Origin: Selenomonas ruminantium subsp. ruminantium ATCC 12561
Lineage (GTDB): Bacteria > Bacillota > Negativicutes > Selenomonadales > Selenomonadaceae
DNA: 64,000 nucleotides
Direction: 5' to 3'
Assembly (NCBI RefSeq): GCF_000424065.1
Contig: NZ_AUJE01000014.1
Location: forward strand, 1-64,000
Part shown: positions 26,205-36,203 of the stretch, one piece after another
How positions within the stretch are numbered: position 1 is the stretch's first letter
How the letters are laid out: the number at the start of each line of letters is the position of its first letter
The notes under the pieces: model-generated
Told to the model about the DNA's origin: nothing
The model's database searches: none
Seen by the model: the letters and a program-made list of their open reading frames with translations, nothing else
Translations under genes and position numbers: made by a program

Positions 26205-27437
26205 TTGCAGAAAAAAAATAAAGCCAATCTGGCCTTGGGCCTAAGTGCGGCAGGTTTTCTGGGGACATTTGCCCTGCCGGAAGGTTTTGTTGCCGGTATG
26301 GTACATCACGGTTTTTTGGCGGCGACGATTGGCGGTCTGGCAGATTGGTTTGCTGTGACCGCCATTTTTCGTCGTCCTTTGGGCATATCCTACCGCACAG
26401 ATATTTTGCGGCGCAACCGGCCGCGTATTATGGAAGCATTGGTCACCTATACCAGTGATGACCTGCTGAGTACAGAGAATATCATGGCTGTGCTGGAAAA
26501 ACAGGATACGGCGCAGCTTTTGACGGCGTATTTCATTCATCGTGGCGGGCGCGAACGTGTACAGCAGGTGGTGGATGAGGTACTGCTGAAGGTCGTAAAT
26601 GACCTGAACGCGGAAAAGATAGCCGCTGAACTTGCTCCGGCGATACGGCAGGGGCTGAATTCCTTTGCCTTGGAAAATATTTTGCCCGATGTCCTGCAGC
26701 AATTGGCACAGAAGAAACATCTGGAACGGCTGCTGGTGAGTCTGACGGCTATTGGGGGACAGGTTCTCGAATCTCCCGCTTTGCAGCAGGCATTGCTGGA
26801 GCATATCCGTATTCTGAGGGAAAGCTATGAACGCGATTCAGCAGGGCGGGCCTTTGTACTGGCTTCGCTGGGGCTGAGTGATGAGAAGATTTTAAACTTG
26901 CTTATTGGCCGGATAAAGGACAGAATTGCGAAAGTGCAGCAGGCCGGGCTTGCAGAGAACAGCGATTTGCAGCGGGGACTGTCGGTTATGCTCTACAGTC
27001 TGAGCCAGGATGAGCGTCTGCGGGATTTGTTGAAGGACCGCAAGGATAAGCTGTTGGAGCAGGTGGATTTGACTGGCCTGATTGCCCGCTGGCTGGAGGG
27101 GAATATCAAGGGGGATAATCCGTTCTGGTTGCCGCAGATGCATGCTTATGTGGACCGGCTGATTGACAAGTTTATCGGTTCGGCTTCATTGCAGGCCAAG
27201 TTTGATAAGGCGGTTAAGGAGTTTTTGCGCACAGAACTGGTAAAACATCATGATTTGATACCGGGACTTATTCGTGAGCATCTGAATGGTTTATCCGATG
27301 ATGAACTGGTGACGTTCGTGGAGGACAAGGTGCAGGACGATTTGCAGATGATTCGCATTAATGGTTCTGTGGTCGGTGCTTTGGTGGGCATGGGGCTGTA
27401 TGTCCTTATTGCTTTGGCAGAAAGGATGTGGGGCTGA
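26205..27437 (+). CDS. DUF445 family membrane protein (first of two)
   Basis: Function unknown. 410 residues: hydrophobic N-terminus (residues 8-50), IGGLADWFAVTAIFRRPLG, the conserved DUF445 motif, a long helical middle, and a C-terminal helix after VQDDLQMIRINGSVVGALVGMGLYVLI. TTG start with gaggtg upstream. The same two end motifs recur in the next gene, so the pair arose by duplication. Related proteins have been placed at the membrane in other bacteria; no catalytic motif is visible. Confidence 0.85.
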   Translation: MQKKNKANLALGLSAAGFLGTFALPEGFVAGMVHHGFLAATIGGLADWFAVTAIFRRPLGISYRTDILRRNRPRIMEALVTYTSDDLLSTENIMAVLEKQDTAQLLTAYFIHRGGRERVQQVVDEVLLKVVNDLNAEKIAAELAPAIRQGLNSFALENILPDVLQQLAQKKHLERLLVSLTAIGGQVLESPALQQALLEHIRILRESYERDSAGRAFVLASLGLSDEKILNLLIGRIKDRIAKVQQAGLAENSDLQRGLSVMLYSLSQDERLRDLLKDRKDKLLEQVDLTGLIARWLEGNIKGDNPFWLPQMHAYVDRLIDKFIGSASLQAKFDKAVKEFLRTELVKHHDLIPGLIREHLNGLSDDELVTFVEDKVQDDLQMIRINGSVVGALVGMGLYVLIALAERMWG

Positions 27438-28735
27438 TGACGCGTGGATTGAACAAGGCAGATAAGACCTTGTGCATTGTCTTTGTGCTGTTTCTGTTGT
27501 CCTTGGGGCTTCATTTAAGTTATCCACAGAATCTGCTGGCGGATTTGCTGCTGTTTTGCAGCGAAGCGGCGCTGGTGGGCGGTATTGCTGACTGGTTTGC
27601 TGTGACGGCGCTTTTCGAAAAGCCGTTGGGTTTTCCTTATCATACGGCGATTTTGCCAAGGCGGCGGGAAGCATTTATCGAAGCTTCGGTGACGTTGGTG
27701 CAGCAGGAGTTTTTCTCCCGCCGCAAGATTTTCCATCATTTGGAAAAGATGCATCTTATGCCGATGCTGATTTCCTGGCTGCGGGAACCGGCTATGGAGG
27801 CGAGGCTTATCCAGCAGCTGGTCGATTATATGCGGGACTTTCTGTTGCAGCAGAGCAAGGCGCAGGCGGCGATTATCGCGGCCAAGCTGCGGGAGTCGTT
27901 GGCCAAAGTTGAACCGGAGGATTTTTTTGCGCTGTGGGGAACATGGTTGCAGAAAACCGGTAAAGACAAAGAGTTTTTGGCGAGAGTCGCCGCTTATTGG
28001 CGGGGACAGGTTTCTACAGCGGAGGCTCGTCAACAGATTAAGGCGATGCTGGAAGCCTATGAGCAGGAAAAAACCAATGATAATGTCTTGGCGCAGTTAT
28101 TGGCCGGTTTTGCGCAGGCGGTGGATTTAATCAATTATGAGGAAGCAGCAGAGCTTATTCAGCAGCAGCTTTTGACCATGCTCGATGAGCTTGGCCGCAG
28201 TGATTCCAAACTGCAGAAAGAAATTCTGAACTTGTTTTATGAAAAGGCGGTCGAACTCAACAAGGAGCCGCAGTTCCATCAGCTGACCCATGAGTTAAAG
28301 GACAGTCTTTTGCGGGATTTGCCTTTGGAATCTGCGGTGGAGAATATGTTTGATCAGCTGCGCATTCACTTTTTGGAGGATAAGGCCCGTGATGTTGACC
28401 CGCTCGCGGAGCATCTGCCTGCCCTGCGCAACCGCCTGGAAGAGTTAATCAGCGAGGAGTATCAGCGGACTTTGCATTTGATTGAGCAGGATGCTGAACT
28501 CAATCATGCGGTGGGCAGTTTTTTGTATGATGTGATTGCCCGTACGGCACTCCATGCCCAAACTCTGGTGGGGGTGATTGTGACCGATGTATTGTCACGC
28601 CTGACGGATGAACAGTTAAATCATCTGGTCTATGACAAGGTGGAGCCGGACTTGCTTTGGATACGCATGAATGGTTCCATTGTCGGTGCGGGCATTGGGC
28701 TGGTGTTATTCCTTATTTTGCAGGTGACGATGTGA
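27437..28735 (+). CDS. DUF445 family membrane protein (second of two)
   Basis: Function unknown. 432 residues with the same layout as the gene before: N-terminal helices, VGGIADWFAVTALFEKPLGFPYHTAIL, a charged helical middle, and VEPDLLWIRMNGSIVGAGIGLVLFLIL at the end. Start ATG 27437 overlaps the upstream stop (TGATG), with gtgggg just before, so the two are coupled. Divergence across the middle is strong, suggesting an old duplication and possibly a heteromeric pair. Confidence 0.85.
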   Translation: MTRGLNKADKTLCIVFVLFLLSLGLHLSYPQNLLADLLLFCSEAALVGGIADWFAVTALFEKPLGFPYHTAILPRRREAFIEASVTLVQQEFFSRRKIFHHLEKMHLMPMLISWLREPAMEARLIQQLVDYMRDFLLQQSKAQAAIIAAKLRESLAKVEPEDFFALWGTWLQKTGKDKEFLARVAAYWRGQVSTAEARQQIKAMLEAYEQEKTNDNVLAQLLAGFAQAVDLINYEEAAELIQQQLLTMLDELGRSDSKLQKEILNLFYEKAVELNKEPQFHQLTHELKDSLLRDLPLESAVENMFDQLRIHFLEDKARDVDPLAEHLPALRNRLEELISEEYQRTLHLIEQDAELNHAVGSFLYDVIARTALHAQTLVGVIVTDVLSRLTDEQLNHLVYDKVEPDLLWIRMNGSIVGAGIGLVLFLILQVTM

Positions 28736-28753
28736 GGTTTTGCGCAAAGTCCA

Positions 28754-28782
28754 TTGTCAAAGATAAGATTTTGTGATAAAAT
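28754..28782 (+). promoter_or_regulatory. Predicted promoter of the valS T-box transcript
   Basis: TTGTCA (28754-28759), 17-nt spacer, TAAAAT (28777-28782). It sits just upstream of the T-box leader and fits a sigma-70 promoter in both box sequence and spacing. Confidence 0.65.
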
Positions 28783-28794
28783 TAACGCCATATT

Positions 28795-29035
28795 AGTAAA
28801 TAGTAAGGCAATGACGAAGAGGAGTAGGGCTGGACCTGCGGCAGAGAGAGAAAACGGCTGGTGGAAGTTTTCGTGCAGGAGGCGTGAAGGTCGCTTCGGA
28901 GCTTTTGGGCTGAATTTTAGTAGGCGCAGACGTATGGCCGCGTTAAGGCTTTGAGCTGGCAGGGCTTTCCTGCCGGGAACATTGGTGGTACCACGAAAGT
29001 ATGCGCTTTCGTCCTTTGGGGCGAAGGCGCTTTTT
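28795..29035 (+). ncRNA. T-box riboswitch leader, tRNA-Val responsive
   Basis: Senses uncharged tRNA-Val and allows read-through into valS. The 5' side of stem I has caatgacgaagaggagtag (from 28809), the usual T-box opening. A candidate specifier codon GTC (Val) lies at 28890-28892 in gtgaaggtcgc. The T-box itself is tggtggtaccacg at 28983-28995. It is followed by a 12-bp terminator stem, 29003-29014 with 29019-29030, then TTTTT. The T-box and the stem's 5' side are adjacent, as expected for alternative antiterminator and terminator folds. The rest of the 320-nt gap before valS holds only the promoter. Confidence 0.9.
29003..29035 (+). terminator. T-box-controlled terminator before valS
   Basis: Stem of 12 pairs (arms 29003-29014 and 29019-29030, two or three of them G-U in RNA), loop of four, then five T. 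It stops transcription when tRNA-Val is charged. Confidence 0.88.
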
Positions 29036-29056
29036 AGTTTATTGAGGAGGACAATG

Positions 29057-31735
29057 ATGAGCGAAGAAATGGCACAGGAAAACAACATTCCGAAGGTTTA
29101 CGACCCGCAGTCGTTTGAAAAGAAATGGTATAAGTTCTGGGAGGATAACAAACTCTTCCATGCTGAAGTGGATAAGAGCAAGAAGCCGTACAGCATGGTT
29201 ATCCCGCCGCCAAATGTCACGGGGCAGCTGCACATGGGCCATGCGCTTGACAATACGCTGCAGGATATCCTGATTCGTTTCCGCCGCATGCAGGGCTACA
29301 ATGCCGTCTGGATTCCGGGCTGTGACCATGCCGGTATCGCAACGCAGGCTAAGGTTGAAGCGTCCTTGCGTGAAGAAGGCACGAACCGTTATGAACTGGG
29401 CCGCGAAAAGTTCCTTGAACGCGTTTGGGACTGGAAGGAACAGTATGGCAACCGCATCATGTCCCAGCTGCGTTCTTTGGGGTCTTCATGTGACTGGGAC
29501 CGCCAGCGTTTCACGATGGATGAGGGTTGCTCTGCGGCTGTGCGTGAAGTGTTCGTAAGCCTGTATGACAAGGGGCTTATTTATCAGGGCACGCGTATTA
29601 CCAACTGGTGCCCGAACTGCAACACGGCCATTTCGGATATCGAAGTGGAACATGAAAATGAAAACGGCCATCTTTGGCACCTGCGCTATCAGGTAGAGGG
29701 CGAGGACCGTTATGTGGAAATCGCCACGACCCGTCCCGAAACGATGTTCGGTGATACGGGCGTAGCGGTGCATCCGGAAGATGAACGCTATAAGGATATC
29801 GTGGGCAAGACATTGATTCTGCCGATTGTGAACCGCCGCATTCCGCTGTTCGCTGATGAATATGTCGACAAGGAATTCGGTACCGGTGCTGTTAAGGTTA
29901 CGCCGGCTCATGACCCCAACGACTTTGAAATGGGGCTGCGCCACAACCTTGAACAGATTAAGGTCATCAACAACGATGGTACGATGGGCGAAGGTGCTGG
30001 CAAATACAACGGTATGGACCGTTACGAATGCCGCAAGGCACTCGTCAAAGAGCTTGAAGAACTCGGCGTACTGGTATCCGTTGAAGAACATGAACACGCT
30101 GTTGGTCATTGCTCCCGCTGCCATAGCACGATTGAACCGATGGTATCCAAGCAGTGGTTTGTCAAGATGGAAAGCCTTGCCAAGCCGGCTATGGAAGCCG
30201 TTAAAGACGGCCGCATCAAGTTCGTGCCGGAACGCTTCAGCAAGATTTATCTGCAGTGGCTGGAAAACATCCGTGACTGGTGTATCTCCCGTCAGCTTTG
30301 GTGGGGCCACCGGATTCCTGCCTGGTACTGCGATGACTGCGGTGAAACCAGTGTTTCCCGTACGGATTTGACGGAATGCCCGCACTGCCACAGCAAGCAC
30401 ATTCATCAGGACGAAGATGTACTCGATACCTGGTTCAGTTCCGGCCTCTGGCCGTTTGAAACCATGGGCTGGCCGAATGAGACGGAAGAGCTCAAGCATT
30501 TCTATCCGACGGCTACGCTCGTAACCGGTTACGACATCATCTTCTTCTGGGTAGCCCGCATGGTGATGATGGGCCTGGAATTCGGCAAGGATATTCCATT
30601 CCATCATGTATTCATTCATGGTCTCGTGCGCGACAGCCAGGGCCGCAAGATGAGTAAGTCTTTGGGCAACGGCATTGACCCGGTAGAAGTTATCGAAAAA
30701 TACGGTGCCGACACCCTGCGTTTCATGCTGATTACGGGCAACACGCCGGGCAACGATATGCGTTTCTACTGGGAACGCGTGGAAGGTGCCCGCAATTTTG
30801 CCAACAAGATTTGGAACGCTTCCCGCTATATGCTCATGAACCTCGAAGGCTTTGACAAGAACTTCAAGCCGGCTGAGGAAGATTATACGCTGTCCGATAA
30901 GTGGATTCTGTCCCGCTATGCGCGCACGGTGCGTGACGTTACGGAAAATCTGGACAAGTTCGAACTCGGCGAAGCTGGCCGCATGATTTATGAATTCATT
31001 TGGAATGAGTTCTGCGACTGGTATATCGAGCTTACGAAGGCACGTCTTTACGACAAGGAAAATGTCCGTGCCCGCAATACGGCGCTTTATGTGCTCTCCA
31101 CGGTGCTCGAAGGCACGCTGCGCCTGCTGCATCCGTTCATGCCGTTCCTCACGGAAGAAATCTGGCAGAAGGTTCCCCATGATGATGCCCTCAAGAGCAT
31201 TATGGAAACCAGCTGGCCGGAAGTTAAGGCCGAGTGCATCAGCGACGAAATCGAAGCTGATATGACGGCCATCATGGAAACCATCAAGACGGTCCGCAAT
31301 ATGCGTGCTGAGGTTGGTGCGGCTCCGAGCAAGAAGAGCGAGCTGATTCTGAACTTCACGGACGAATCCCTGCGCGCTGTATTTACGGAGAATCAGAGCT
31401 ATCTGGATAAGCTGGCATCTTCTGACCCGATTACCATTCTGCCTGCCGGTGCTGACAAGCCGGAAAATGCGATGGCCGGTATGGTAAACGGCGTGGAAGT
31501 ATTCCTGCCGCTCAAGGGCCTCATTGATGTGGATAAGGAAACGGCCCGCCTCACGAAGGAACTGGAAAAACTCGACAAGGAAATCAGCCGCCTGGCCAAG
31601 AAACTGGGCAACGAAGGCTTCCTCGCCAAGGCTCCTGCTGATGTGGTAGCCGGTGAGAAGGAAAAACTGGCTGGTTATGAAGAAAAGAAAAAATCTGTGG
31701 AAGGCCGTATGCAGGATTTGGCCAAACTGAAATAA
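29057..31735 (+). CDS. valS: Valyl-tRNA synthetase
   Basis: Class I synthetase charging tRNA-Val in the cytoplasm. 892 residues. [17 protein letters not shown] (HIGH motif at residues 59-62), [20 protein letters not shown] (editing domain), [16 protein letters not shown], the zinc-type Cys pairs CPNC and [16 protein letters not shown] (KMSKS) and a C-terminal coiled coil ([21 protein letters not shown] onward) are all present. ATG 29057 has gaggagg 6 nt upstream; ATG 29054 is possible. Controlled by the T-box leader. Confidence 0.97.
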   Translation: MSEEMAQENNIPKVYDPQSFEKKWYKFWEDNKLFHAEVDKSKKPYSMVIPPPNVTGQLHMGHALDNTLQDILIRFRRMQGYNAVWIPGCDHAGIATQAKVEASLREEGTNRYELGREKFLERVWDWKEQYGNRIMSQLRSLGSSCDWDRQRFTMDEGCSAAVREVFVSLYDKGLIYQGTRITNWCPNCNTAISDIEVEHENENGHLWHLRYQVEGEDRYVEIATTRPETMFGDTGVAVHPEDERYKDIVGKTLILPIVNRRIPLFADEYVDKEFGTGAVKVTPAHDPNDFEMGLRHNLEQIKVINNDGTMGEGAGKYNGMDRYECRKALVKELEELGVLVSVEEHEHAVGHCSRCHSTIEPMVSKQWFVKMESLAKPAMEAVKDGRIKFVPERFSKIYLQWLENIRDWCISRQLWWGHRIPAWYCDDCGETSVSRTDLTECPHCHSKHIHQDEDVLDTWFSSGLWPFETMGWPNETEELKHFYPTATLVTGYDIIFFWVARMVMMGLEFGKDIPFHHVFIHGLVRDSQGRKMSKSLGNGIDPVEVIEKYGADTLRFMLITGNTPGNDMRFYWERVEGARNFANKIWNASRYMLMNLEGFDKNFKPAEEDYTLSDKWILSRYARTVRDVTENLDKFELGEAGRMIYEFIWNEFCDWYIELTKARLYDKENVRARNTALYVLSTVLEGTLRLLHPFMPFLTEEIWQKVPHDDALKSIMETSWPEVKAECISDEIEADMTAIMETIKTVRNMRAEVGAAPSKKSELILNFTDESLRAVFTENQSYLDKLASSDPITILPAGADKPENAMAGMVNGVEVFLPLKGLIDVDKETARLTKELEKLDKEISRLAKKLGNEGFLAKAPADVVAGEKEKLAGYEEKKKSVEGRMQDLAKLK

Positions 31736-31753
31736 TCGTTAGGAGAATCCTAT

Positions 31754-33067
31754 ATGAATTATCAGGAATCGCTGGCATATTTAGAAAGTCTCAATATATT
31801 TGGTATTAAACTCGGTCTGGAACGCATTCAAAAACTGCTGGCGCGTTTGGAACTGCCGCAGGAACGGTATCGCACGATTCATGTAACCGGCACCAATGGC
31901 AAAGGTTCGGTGTCCGCCATGCTGGCGGGCATCCTGCGCCATTCGGGCATCCATACGGGCTTTTACAGTTCCCCGCATCTCGTTTCTTATACGGAACGGA
32001 TAAGGGTGGACGGTCAGGCCATCAGCGAGCAGGAATTTGCCGACTGCCTGAGTTCCATCAAGGTCTATATCGACCAGATGGTGGCAGACGGGGAAGAATG
32101 TCCGACCCAGTTTGAGGTGCTCACCGCACTGGCTTTCTTCTACTTTGCGATCAAGCATGTAGAATATGCCGTTATTGAAGTGGGACTTGGGGGGCTTCTG
32201 GATTCCACCAATGTTATTGTGCCAGAAGTGTCGATTATCACCAATGTCACATTGGAACACGCTGACCGCTGCGGAGGTACGCTGGAAGGTGTGGCCCATC
32301 ATAAGGCAGGTATCATCAAAGATGATGTGCCGGTGGTCACGGCTGCGCAAGGTGTTGCACTCGATATTATCCGTCAACAGGCGGAGGAAAAGAATGCGGA
32401 TATCTTTGTGGCAGGTGAGGACTTCAGTGCCGAATTTATTAGCTGTGAGAGCAATTTCCAGCGCTTGGAATTTTCTTCCGGTCTGTTGGGAGCGGTAAAG
32501 GAACCCTATACGCTCCATCTTTTGGGCAAGCATCAGATTGAAAATGCTGCGGTGGCGGTGATGGCTGCCAAGCTTATCCACAATCTGGACGACCGCATCA
32601 CCAATAAGACCATTGATGATGCGCTGTCCCTGGTCAGCTGGCCAGCCCGCTTTGAGCGGGTGGAAATGGGCCGTCAGAAAATCATTATTGACGGCGCTCA
32701 TAATCCGGCAGGCATGGTTGCCTTGCGGGAAAGCCTTGACCTTTATTATCCGGCAGAGGAACGCGTATTGCTTTTGGGGATTCTCAAGGATAAGGATATC
32801 GACACCATGCTGGATATTCTCCTGCGTCCGAACGATACAGTGGTTGTTACCGTACCACATTCGGACAGGGCCAGCGACCCGCAGCTTTTGGCCGGGAAAG
32901 TGGCAGCACATGTACAGCATGTGGAAGCCATTGCAGATAACGATGAGGCGATGAATCGTGCCTTGGAACTGGCCAATGGTGAGAAACTGCTGGTTATGGC
33001 AGGCTCCTTGTATCTGGTGGGTGAACTGCGGAAAATGCTGCTGGATAAAAAGGGGGGAGAAGCATGA
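31754..33067 (+). CDS. folC: Folylpolyglutamate synthase / dihydrofolate synthase
   Basis: Adds glutamate to (dihydro)folate, ATP-dependent, cytoplasmic. 437 residues. HVTGTNGKGSVSAMLAGIL (P-loop), YSSPHLVSYTERIRVDG, TQFEVLTALAFFYF, EVGLGGLLDSTNV, HKAGIIK and DGAHNPAGM are the Mur-ligase-type signatures of FolC. Eighteen bases after valS with its own aggag site, so probably on the valS transcript, a common Firmicute pairing. Confidence 0.95.
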   Translation: MNYQESLAYLESLNIFGIKLGLERIQKLLARLELPQERYRTIHVTGTNGKGSVSAMLAGILRHSGIHTGFYSSPHLVSYTERIRVDGQAISEQEFADCLSSIKVYIDQMVADGEECPTQFEVLTALAFFYFAIKHVEYAVIEVGLGGLLDSTNVIVPEVSIITNVTLEHADRCGGTLEGVAHHKAGIIKDDVPVVTAAQGVALDIIRQQAEEKNADIFVAGEDFSAEFISCESNFQRLEFSSGLLGAVKEPYTLHLLGKHQIENAAVAVMAAKLIHNLDDRITNKTIDDALSLVSWPARFERVEMGRQKIIIDGAHNPAGMVALRESLDLYYPAEERVLLLGILKDKDIDTMLDILLRPNDTVVVTVPHSDRASDPQLLAGKVAAHVQHVEAIADNDEAMNRALELANGEKLLVMAGSLYLVGELRKMLLDKKGGEA

Positions 33068-34875
33068 GTGAAGTGGATTCTCCTGAAATGCAGCTGGTCA
33101 AACAAAGACGCCGGGAAGCCGCTAAGGAAAAATGGCGTGATAGGTTTAAGAAATGGTCGTGGCAGTTTGTGCTGGCCGAGGCCTTTTTACTGCCTCTGCT
33201 GCCATCGGCGGCTACGGCAGCTTTGCTTATTGCCGTTGTGCTGACCATCCTGCGGTTTCGTACGGAGGCTGAGTTTAAGTTCCGTCAGCTGCCCTTTGAT
33301 GTGCCGGCGGCACTCTTTGTCCTGCTCAGCGGCCTTTCCATCATGGCTTCACCGGATAAAGGCTTCAGTTTTTACAACTGGTATAATCTGGTGGGCGTTT
33401 ATGTGCTGACCTATTTTGTCGTGGGGCAGAATATGCGCAGCGTGCAGCAGGTTAAGGAACTGCTTATCGTCACGGCGATGGCGGCAGTCCTTGTCGTGCT
33501 CTATGGTTTTTACCAGTTTATTTTCGGTATTGACATCAGTGCGATGAAATGGGTGGATGGTGATGCCTTCCCCGAGTTGAGGAAACGCGTATTTTCCACT
33601 TGGGAAAATCCCAATATTTTGGCGGGGTATCTGGATATTATCATCTGTCTGGTCTTTGGTTTGTTTGTCAAAGCGGATTCGCAGAAGAAAAAGATTGTTC
33701 TGGGCGTTATGCTGGCGGCAGGAGCTGCCTGTCTGGCGATGACCTATGCCCGCGGGGCGTGCCTGGTTATTGCTGTTATTTTTGCCCTTTATGGAATGTT
33801 AAAAGATTGGCGCGTGCTTTTAGCCTGTGTGGCGGTGGCTGTGGGCTTGCTCGTGGTTGACCCCGTGCTCTATGAACGTTTGAGTTCAGTGTTTACGAAG
33901 GTAGATACCTCGTCGGAAATGCGGCTGGCCTTTTGGGAAAGCACCATTGCGATGATTCAGGACCATCCCTTTTTGGGCATTGGCTGGGGCGCTTACTGGA
34001 TGGTGTATCCGGAATACGATTTTTACCTGCAGGGAGCCGATATCCGCATTGTACATGCGCATAACTGGTATCTCAATTATGCGGCAGAAATCGGCATCCC
34101 CGGTATGCTTTCCTTTGTCTGGCTGTTTTTCGGTTCGCTGTTCCTGACCCTGCAGCAGAGATTTCTGCCGCCCCAGCCGGAAATTCCTGCGCCCACGCCG
34201 TTTGACTATAACGAAGGCGCGGCAGCTGATGTGGAATTGAAAAAAGTTGCTGACAGTGTGCAGGTTGAAGAAGCGACGCCGGAAGTTTCGTTATGGCAGG
34301 ATTTTTGCCGTTGGACGGACTGGCACATTTTAGATGGTGCGGCTTTAGGTTTAGGATTAGCGCTTATATCTGTTGCTTTAAATGGCTTTACAGACGATTT
34401 GCTCTTTAATATTCCTTCATCGATGTTGCTGTGGATGTTGTTTGCTTTTATCGCGGCAGTGGCTGAATTAAATCAAGCAGAGGAGGAAACTCCAGATTTG
34501 ACAGCTGAAGTGCCGGCGTCTCTGCTGAGTGAAATCTCCGCAGATAACAAAGCGGAAGAAAAGATGCCGGAGCCAGAAACGAAGATGGAAGAGGAAGATG
34601 TGCCGGAAACGGATTCTGCCAGCGAAGAGCAGCAAGATATTCAGCCGGCAGCTGAAGCAGATGCTGAAACGGCTCCTGAACAGTCGGCTGAGACTGGAAC
34701 TGAAGATAAGGAAACTGAAACTGAGGTAACAGAAGATAAAGCTGAAACTGAGGAAAAATCTGAACCGCAGAGTGAGGCTGAACAAGCTGATGAAGAGAAA
34801 CCGCAGAAAGATGGAAACGCGGAGGAGGCAGGAATAGATGAAAAGTCCGACAACCATATCAAAGGCGACCATTGA
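33064..34875 (+). CDS. O-antigen ligase/polymerase family membrane protein with long acidic tail
   Basis: 603 residues. About 11 hydrophobic helices; the Wzy_C-type segment has TWENPNILAGYLDI, RGACLVIAVIF, SSEMRLAFWESTIAMIQDHPFLGIGWGAY and VHAHNWYLNYAAEIGIPGM, the usual O-antigen ligase loop with conserved Arg and His. Role would be joining glycan to lipid A core or a related acceptor in the periplasm. The last 130 or so residues after the final helix are almost entirely Glu, Asp, Ala, Thr, Lys and Pro and look disordered, which is unusual. ATGA overlap with folC; the last 38 bases overlap rex. Confidence 0.85.
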   Translation: MSEVDSPEMQLVKQRRREAAKEKWRDRFKKWSWQFVLAEAFLLPLLPSAATAALLIAVVLTILRFRTEAEFKFRQLPFDVPAALFVLLSGLSIMASPDKGFSFYNWYNLVGVYVLTYFVVGQNMRSVQQVKELLIVTAMAAVLVVLYGFYQFIFGIDISAMKWVDGDAFPELRKRVFSTWENPNILAGYLDIIICLVFGLFVKADSQKKKIVLGVMLAAGAACLAMTYARGACLVIAVIFALYGMLKDWRVLLACVAVAVGLLVVDPVLYERLSSVFTKVDTSSEMRLAFWESTIAMIQDHPFLGIGWGAYWMVYPEYDFYLQGADIRIVHAHNWYLNYAAEIGIPGMLSFVWLFFGSLFLTLQQRFLPPQPEIPAPTPFDYNEGAAADVELKKVADSVQVEEATPEVSLWQDFCRWTDWHILDGAALGLGLALISVALNGFTDDLLFNIPSSMLLWMLFAFIAAVAELNQAEEETPDLTAEVPASLLSEISADNKAEEKMPEPETKMEEEDVPETDSASEEQQDIQPAAEADAETAPEQSAETGTEDKETETEVTEDKAETEEKSEPQSEAEQADEEKPQKDGNAEEAGIDEKSDNHIKGDH

Positions 34876-35467
34876 CCGCTTACCCTTGTATTTCCGCACT
34901 TTGCGCCTGGCACAGGACGAGGGGATAGATATTATCTCCTCGGATGAGCTGGGCCGCCGTCTGGGTATTACGCCGGAGCAGATTCGTAAGGATTTGGCAT
35001 CTTTTGGGCAGTTTGGCAAAAAGGGCGTAGGCTACTATGTCAATGAACTGAAGCGTAATGTGGGCGGCATTTTAGGTTTGGATAATCACTGGAATATCGC
35101 GATTATCGGCATTGGTCACCTGGGGGCAGCTTTGGCGAACTTCCATAATTTTGTCACGCTGGGGTTTAATCTCGTGGCGCTTTTCGATGAAGACCCGGAA
35201 GTGATTGGCACAACGGTTAACCATGTGAAGGTGGAAGACATTGCCAATCTGGAGCAGATTGTGCAGGAACGGCAGATTCATATCGGCATCATTGCTGTTC
35301 CTGCGGCTTTTGCCCAAGGGGTAGCCGATAAACTGGTCGCATCTGGCGTCAAGGGGATCTGGAATTTTGCACCCATCAAGATGGAAGTGCCGGATACCAT
35401 GCATATTGTCAATGAGGACTTGTCTGTAGGGCTTAGCAGCCTTTCTTATCACATTACCCGCAAATAA
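34838..35467 (+). CDS. rex: Redox-sensing transcriptional repressor Rex
   Basis: NADH/NAD+-responsive repressor of fermentation and respiration genes. 209 residues. N-terminal winged helix (ISKATIDRLPLYFRTLRLAQDEG, SSDELGRRLGITPEQIRKDLASFGQFGKKGVGY) and C-terminal Rossmann domain (IGIGHLGAALANF). The C-terminal motif GIWNFAP contacts the partner subunit. The start lies inside the upstream tail-coding region with ggagg before it. Confidence 0.96.
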   Translation: MKSPTTISKATIDRLPLYFRTLRLAQDEGIDIISSDELGRRLGITPEQIRKDLASFGQFGKKGVGYYVNELKRNVGGILGLDNHWNIAIIGIGHLGAALANFHNFVTLGFNLVALFDEDPEVIGTTVNHVKVEDIANLEQIVQERQIHIGIIAVPAAFAQGVADKLVASGVKGIWNFAPIKMEVPDTMHIVNEDLSVGLSSLSYHITRK

Positions 35468-35498
35468 TTTTTACCGAAAAATAAATGAAGAAGGAATT

Positions 35499-35527
35499 TT
35501 GCTTTTTCTATAGAACTGTGTTATTAT
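35499..35527 (+). promoter_or_regulatory. Predicted sepF promoter
   Basis: TTGCTT (35499-35504), 17-nt spacer, TATTAT (35522-35527), about 75 nt before the sepF start in the 135-nt gap after rex. Confidence 0.55.
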
Positions 35528-35602
35528 AAGGTTAGTTAATTAGGATTAGGAATCACTGAAATTATTAATAAACGTGAAAAACTACTGGAAGGACGATTGA
35601 AG

Positions 35603-36172
35603 ATGGGGCCATTTGGAAAAATTGCGGACAAGTTTTCAGGCTTAGTTGATGTTATCATGCCGTTGGACAATGAATACGATGAGGAATTGGACGAAGTAGA
35701 GGAAGAACTGGCTGACAAGAAGCAGCAGAAAAAGCAGGTTTCAACCCAAAGCAGCCAGAAAAGTGCTATGTCTGGTGTCAGCTATACGGAAGAATATAAG
35801 GTTTCCAATGGCGAGTCGGTGCGGGTTGAACGTCCGTCTTATAGCAGAGAAGCAGGTGTCTTCCGGCAGAAAAAGTCCCAGCCCCAGCTTACAGTGCATA
35901 CGACTAAGCAGCCGCAACTCAAGATGCAAATTTATGCTCCGCGTAATTTTGATCAGGTGACGGCAATTGCCGATGACCTCAAGGCCGGTAAGTCTTGTGT
36001 GGTCAATTATGAACAGATTGAGGCTATGGAACAGCGTCGCATTTGTGATTTCGTAAATGGCGTTTGCTATGTTTTGGATGGCTCAGCAAAGCGCATTTCC
36101 AATCAGATAATGCTCTATGTACCCAATGGGGTAGATGTGACAGAGGCCATGACGATGGCACTGGCGGATTGA
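35603..36172 (+). CDS. sepF: Cell division protein SepF
   Basis: FtsZ-bundling membrane anchor of the divisome. 189 residues: short amphipathic N-terminus (MGPFGKIADKFSGLVDVIM), an acidic linker (EYDEELDEVEEELADKK), a variable region, and the SepF core QIYAPRNFDQVTAIADDLKAGKSCVVNYEQIEAMEQRRICDFVNG with VLDGSAKRISNQIMLYVPNGVDV at the end. ATG 35603 is 9 nt from ggaagga; TTG 35597 is only 3 nt from it. Standing alone rather than with ylmD/ylmE/ylmG. Confidence 0.94.
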   Translation: MGPFGKIADKFSGLVDVIMPLDNEYDEELDEVEEELADKKQQKKQVSTQSSQKSAMSGVSYTEEYKVSNGESVRVERPSYSREAGVFRQKKSQPQLTVHTTKQPQLKMQIYAPRNFDQVTAIADDLKAGKSCVVNYEQIEAMEQRRICDFVNGVCYVLDGSAKRISNQIMLYVPNGVDVTEAMTMALAD

Positions 36173-36203
36173 TAGCTGCCCGCAATAATAAAGTTTTTAA
36201 GTT

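Noticed and set aside
29486-31180. 564-codon open frame antisense to valS
   Set aside because: Shadow of a highly biased coding strand; no recognisable domain, no ribosome site, and valS is intact on the other strand.
31781-32920. 379-codon open frame antisense to folC
   Set aside because: Antisense shadow; folC has all catalytic motifs and the antisense product shows no known fold.
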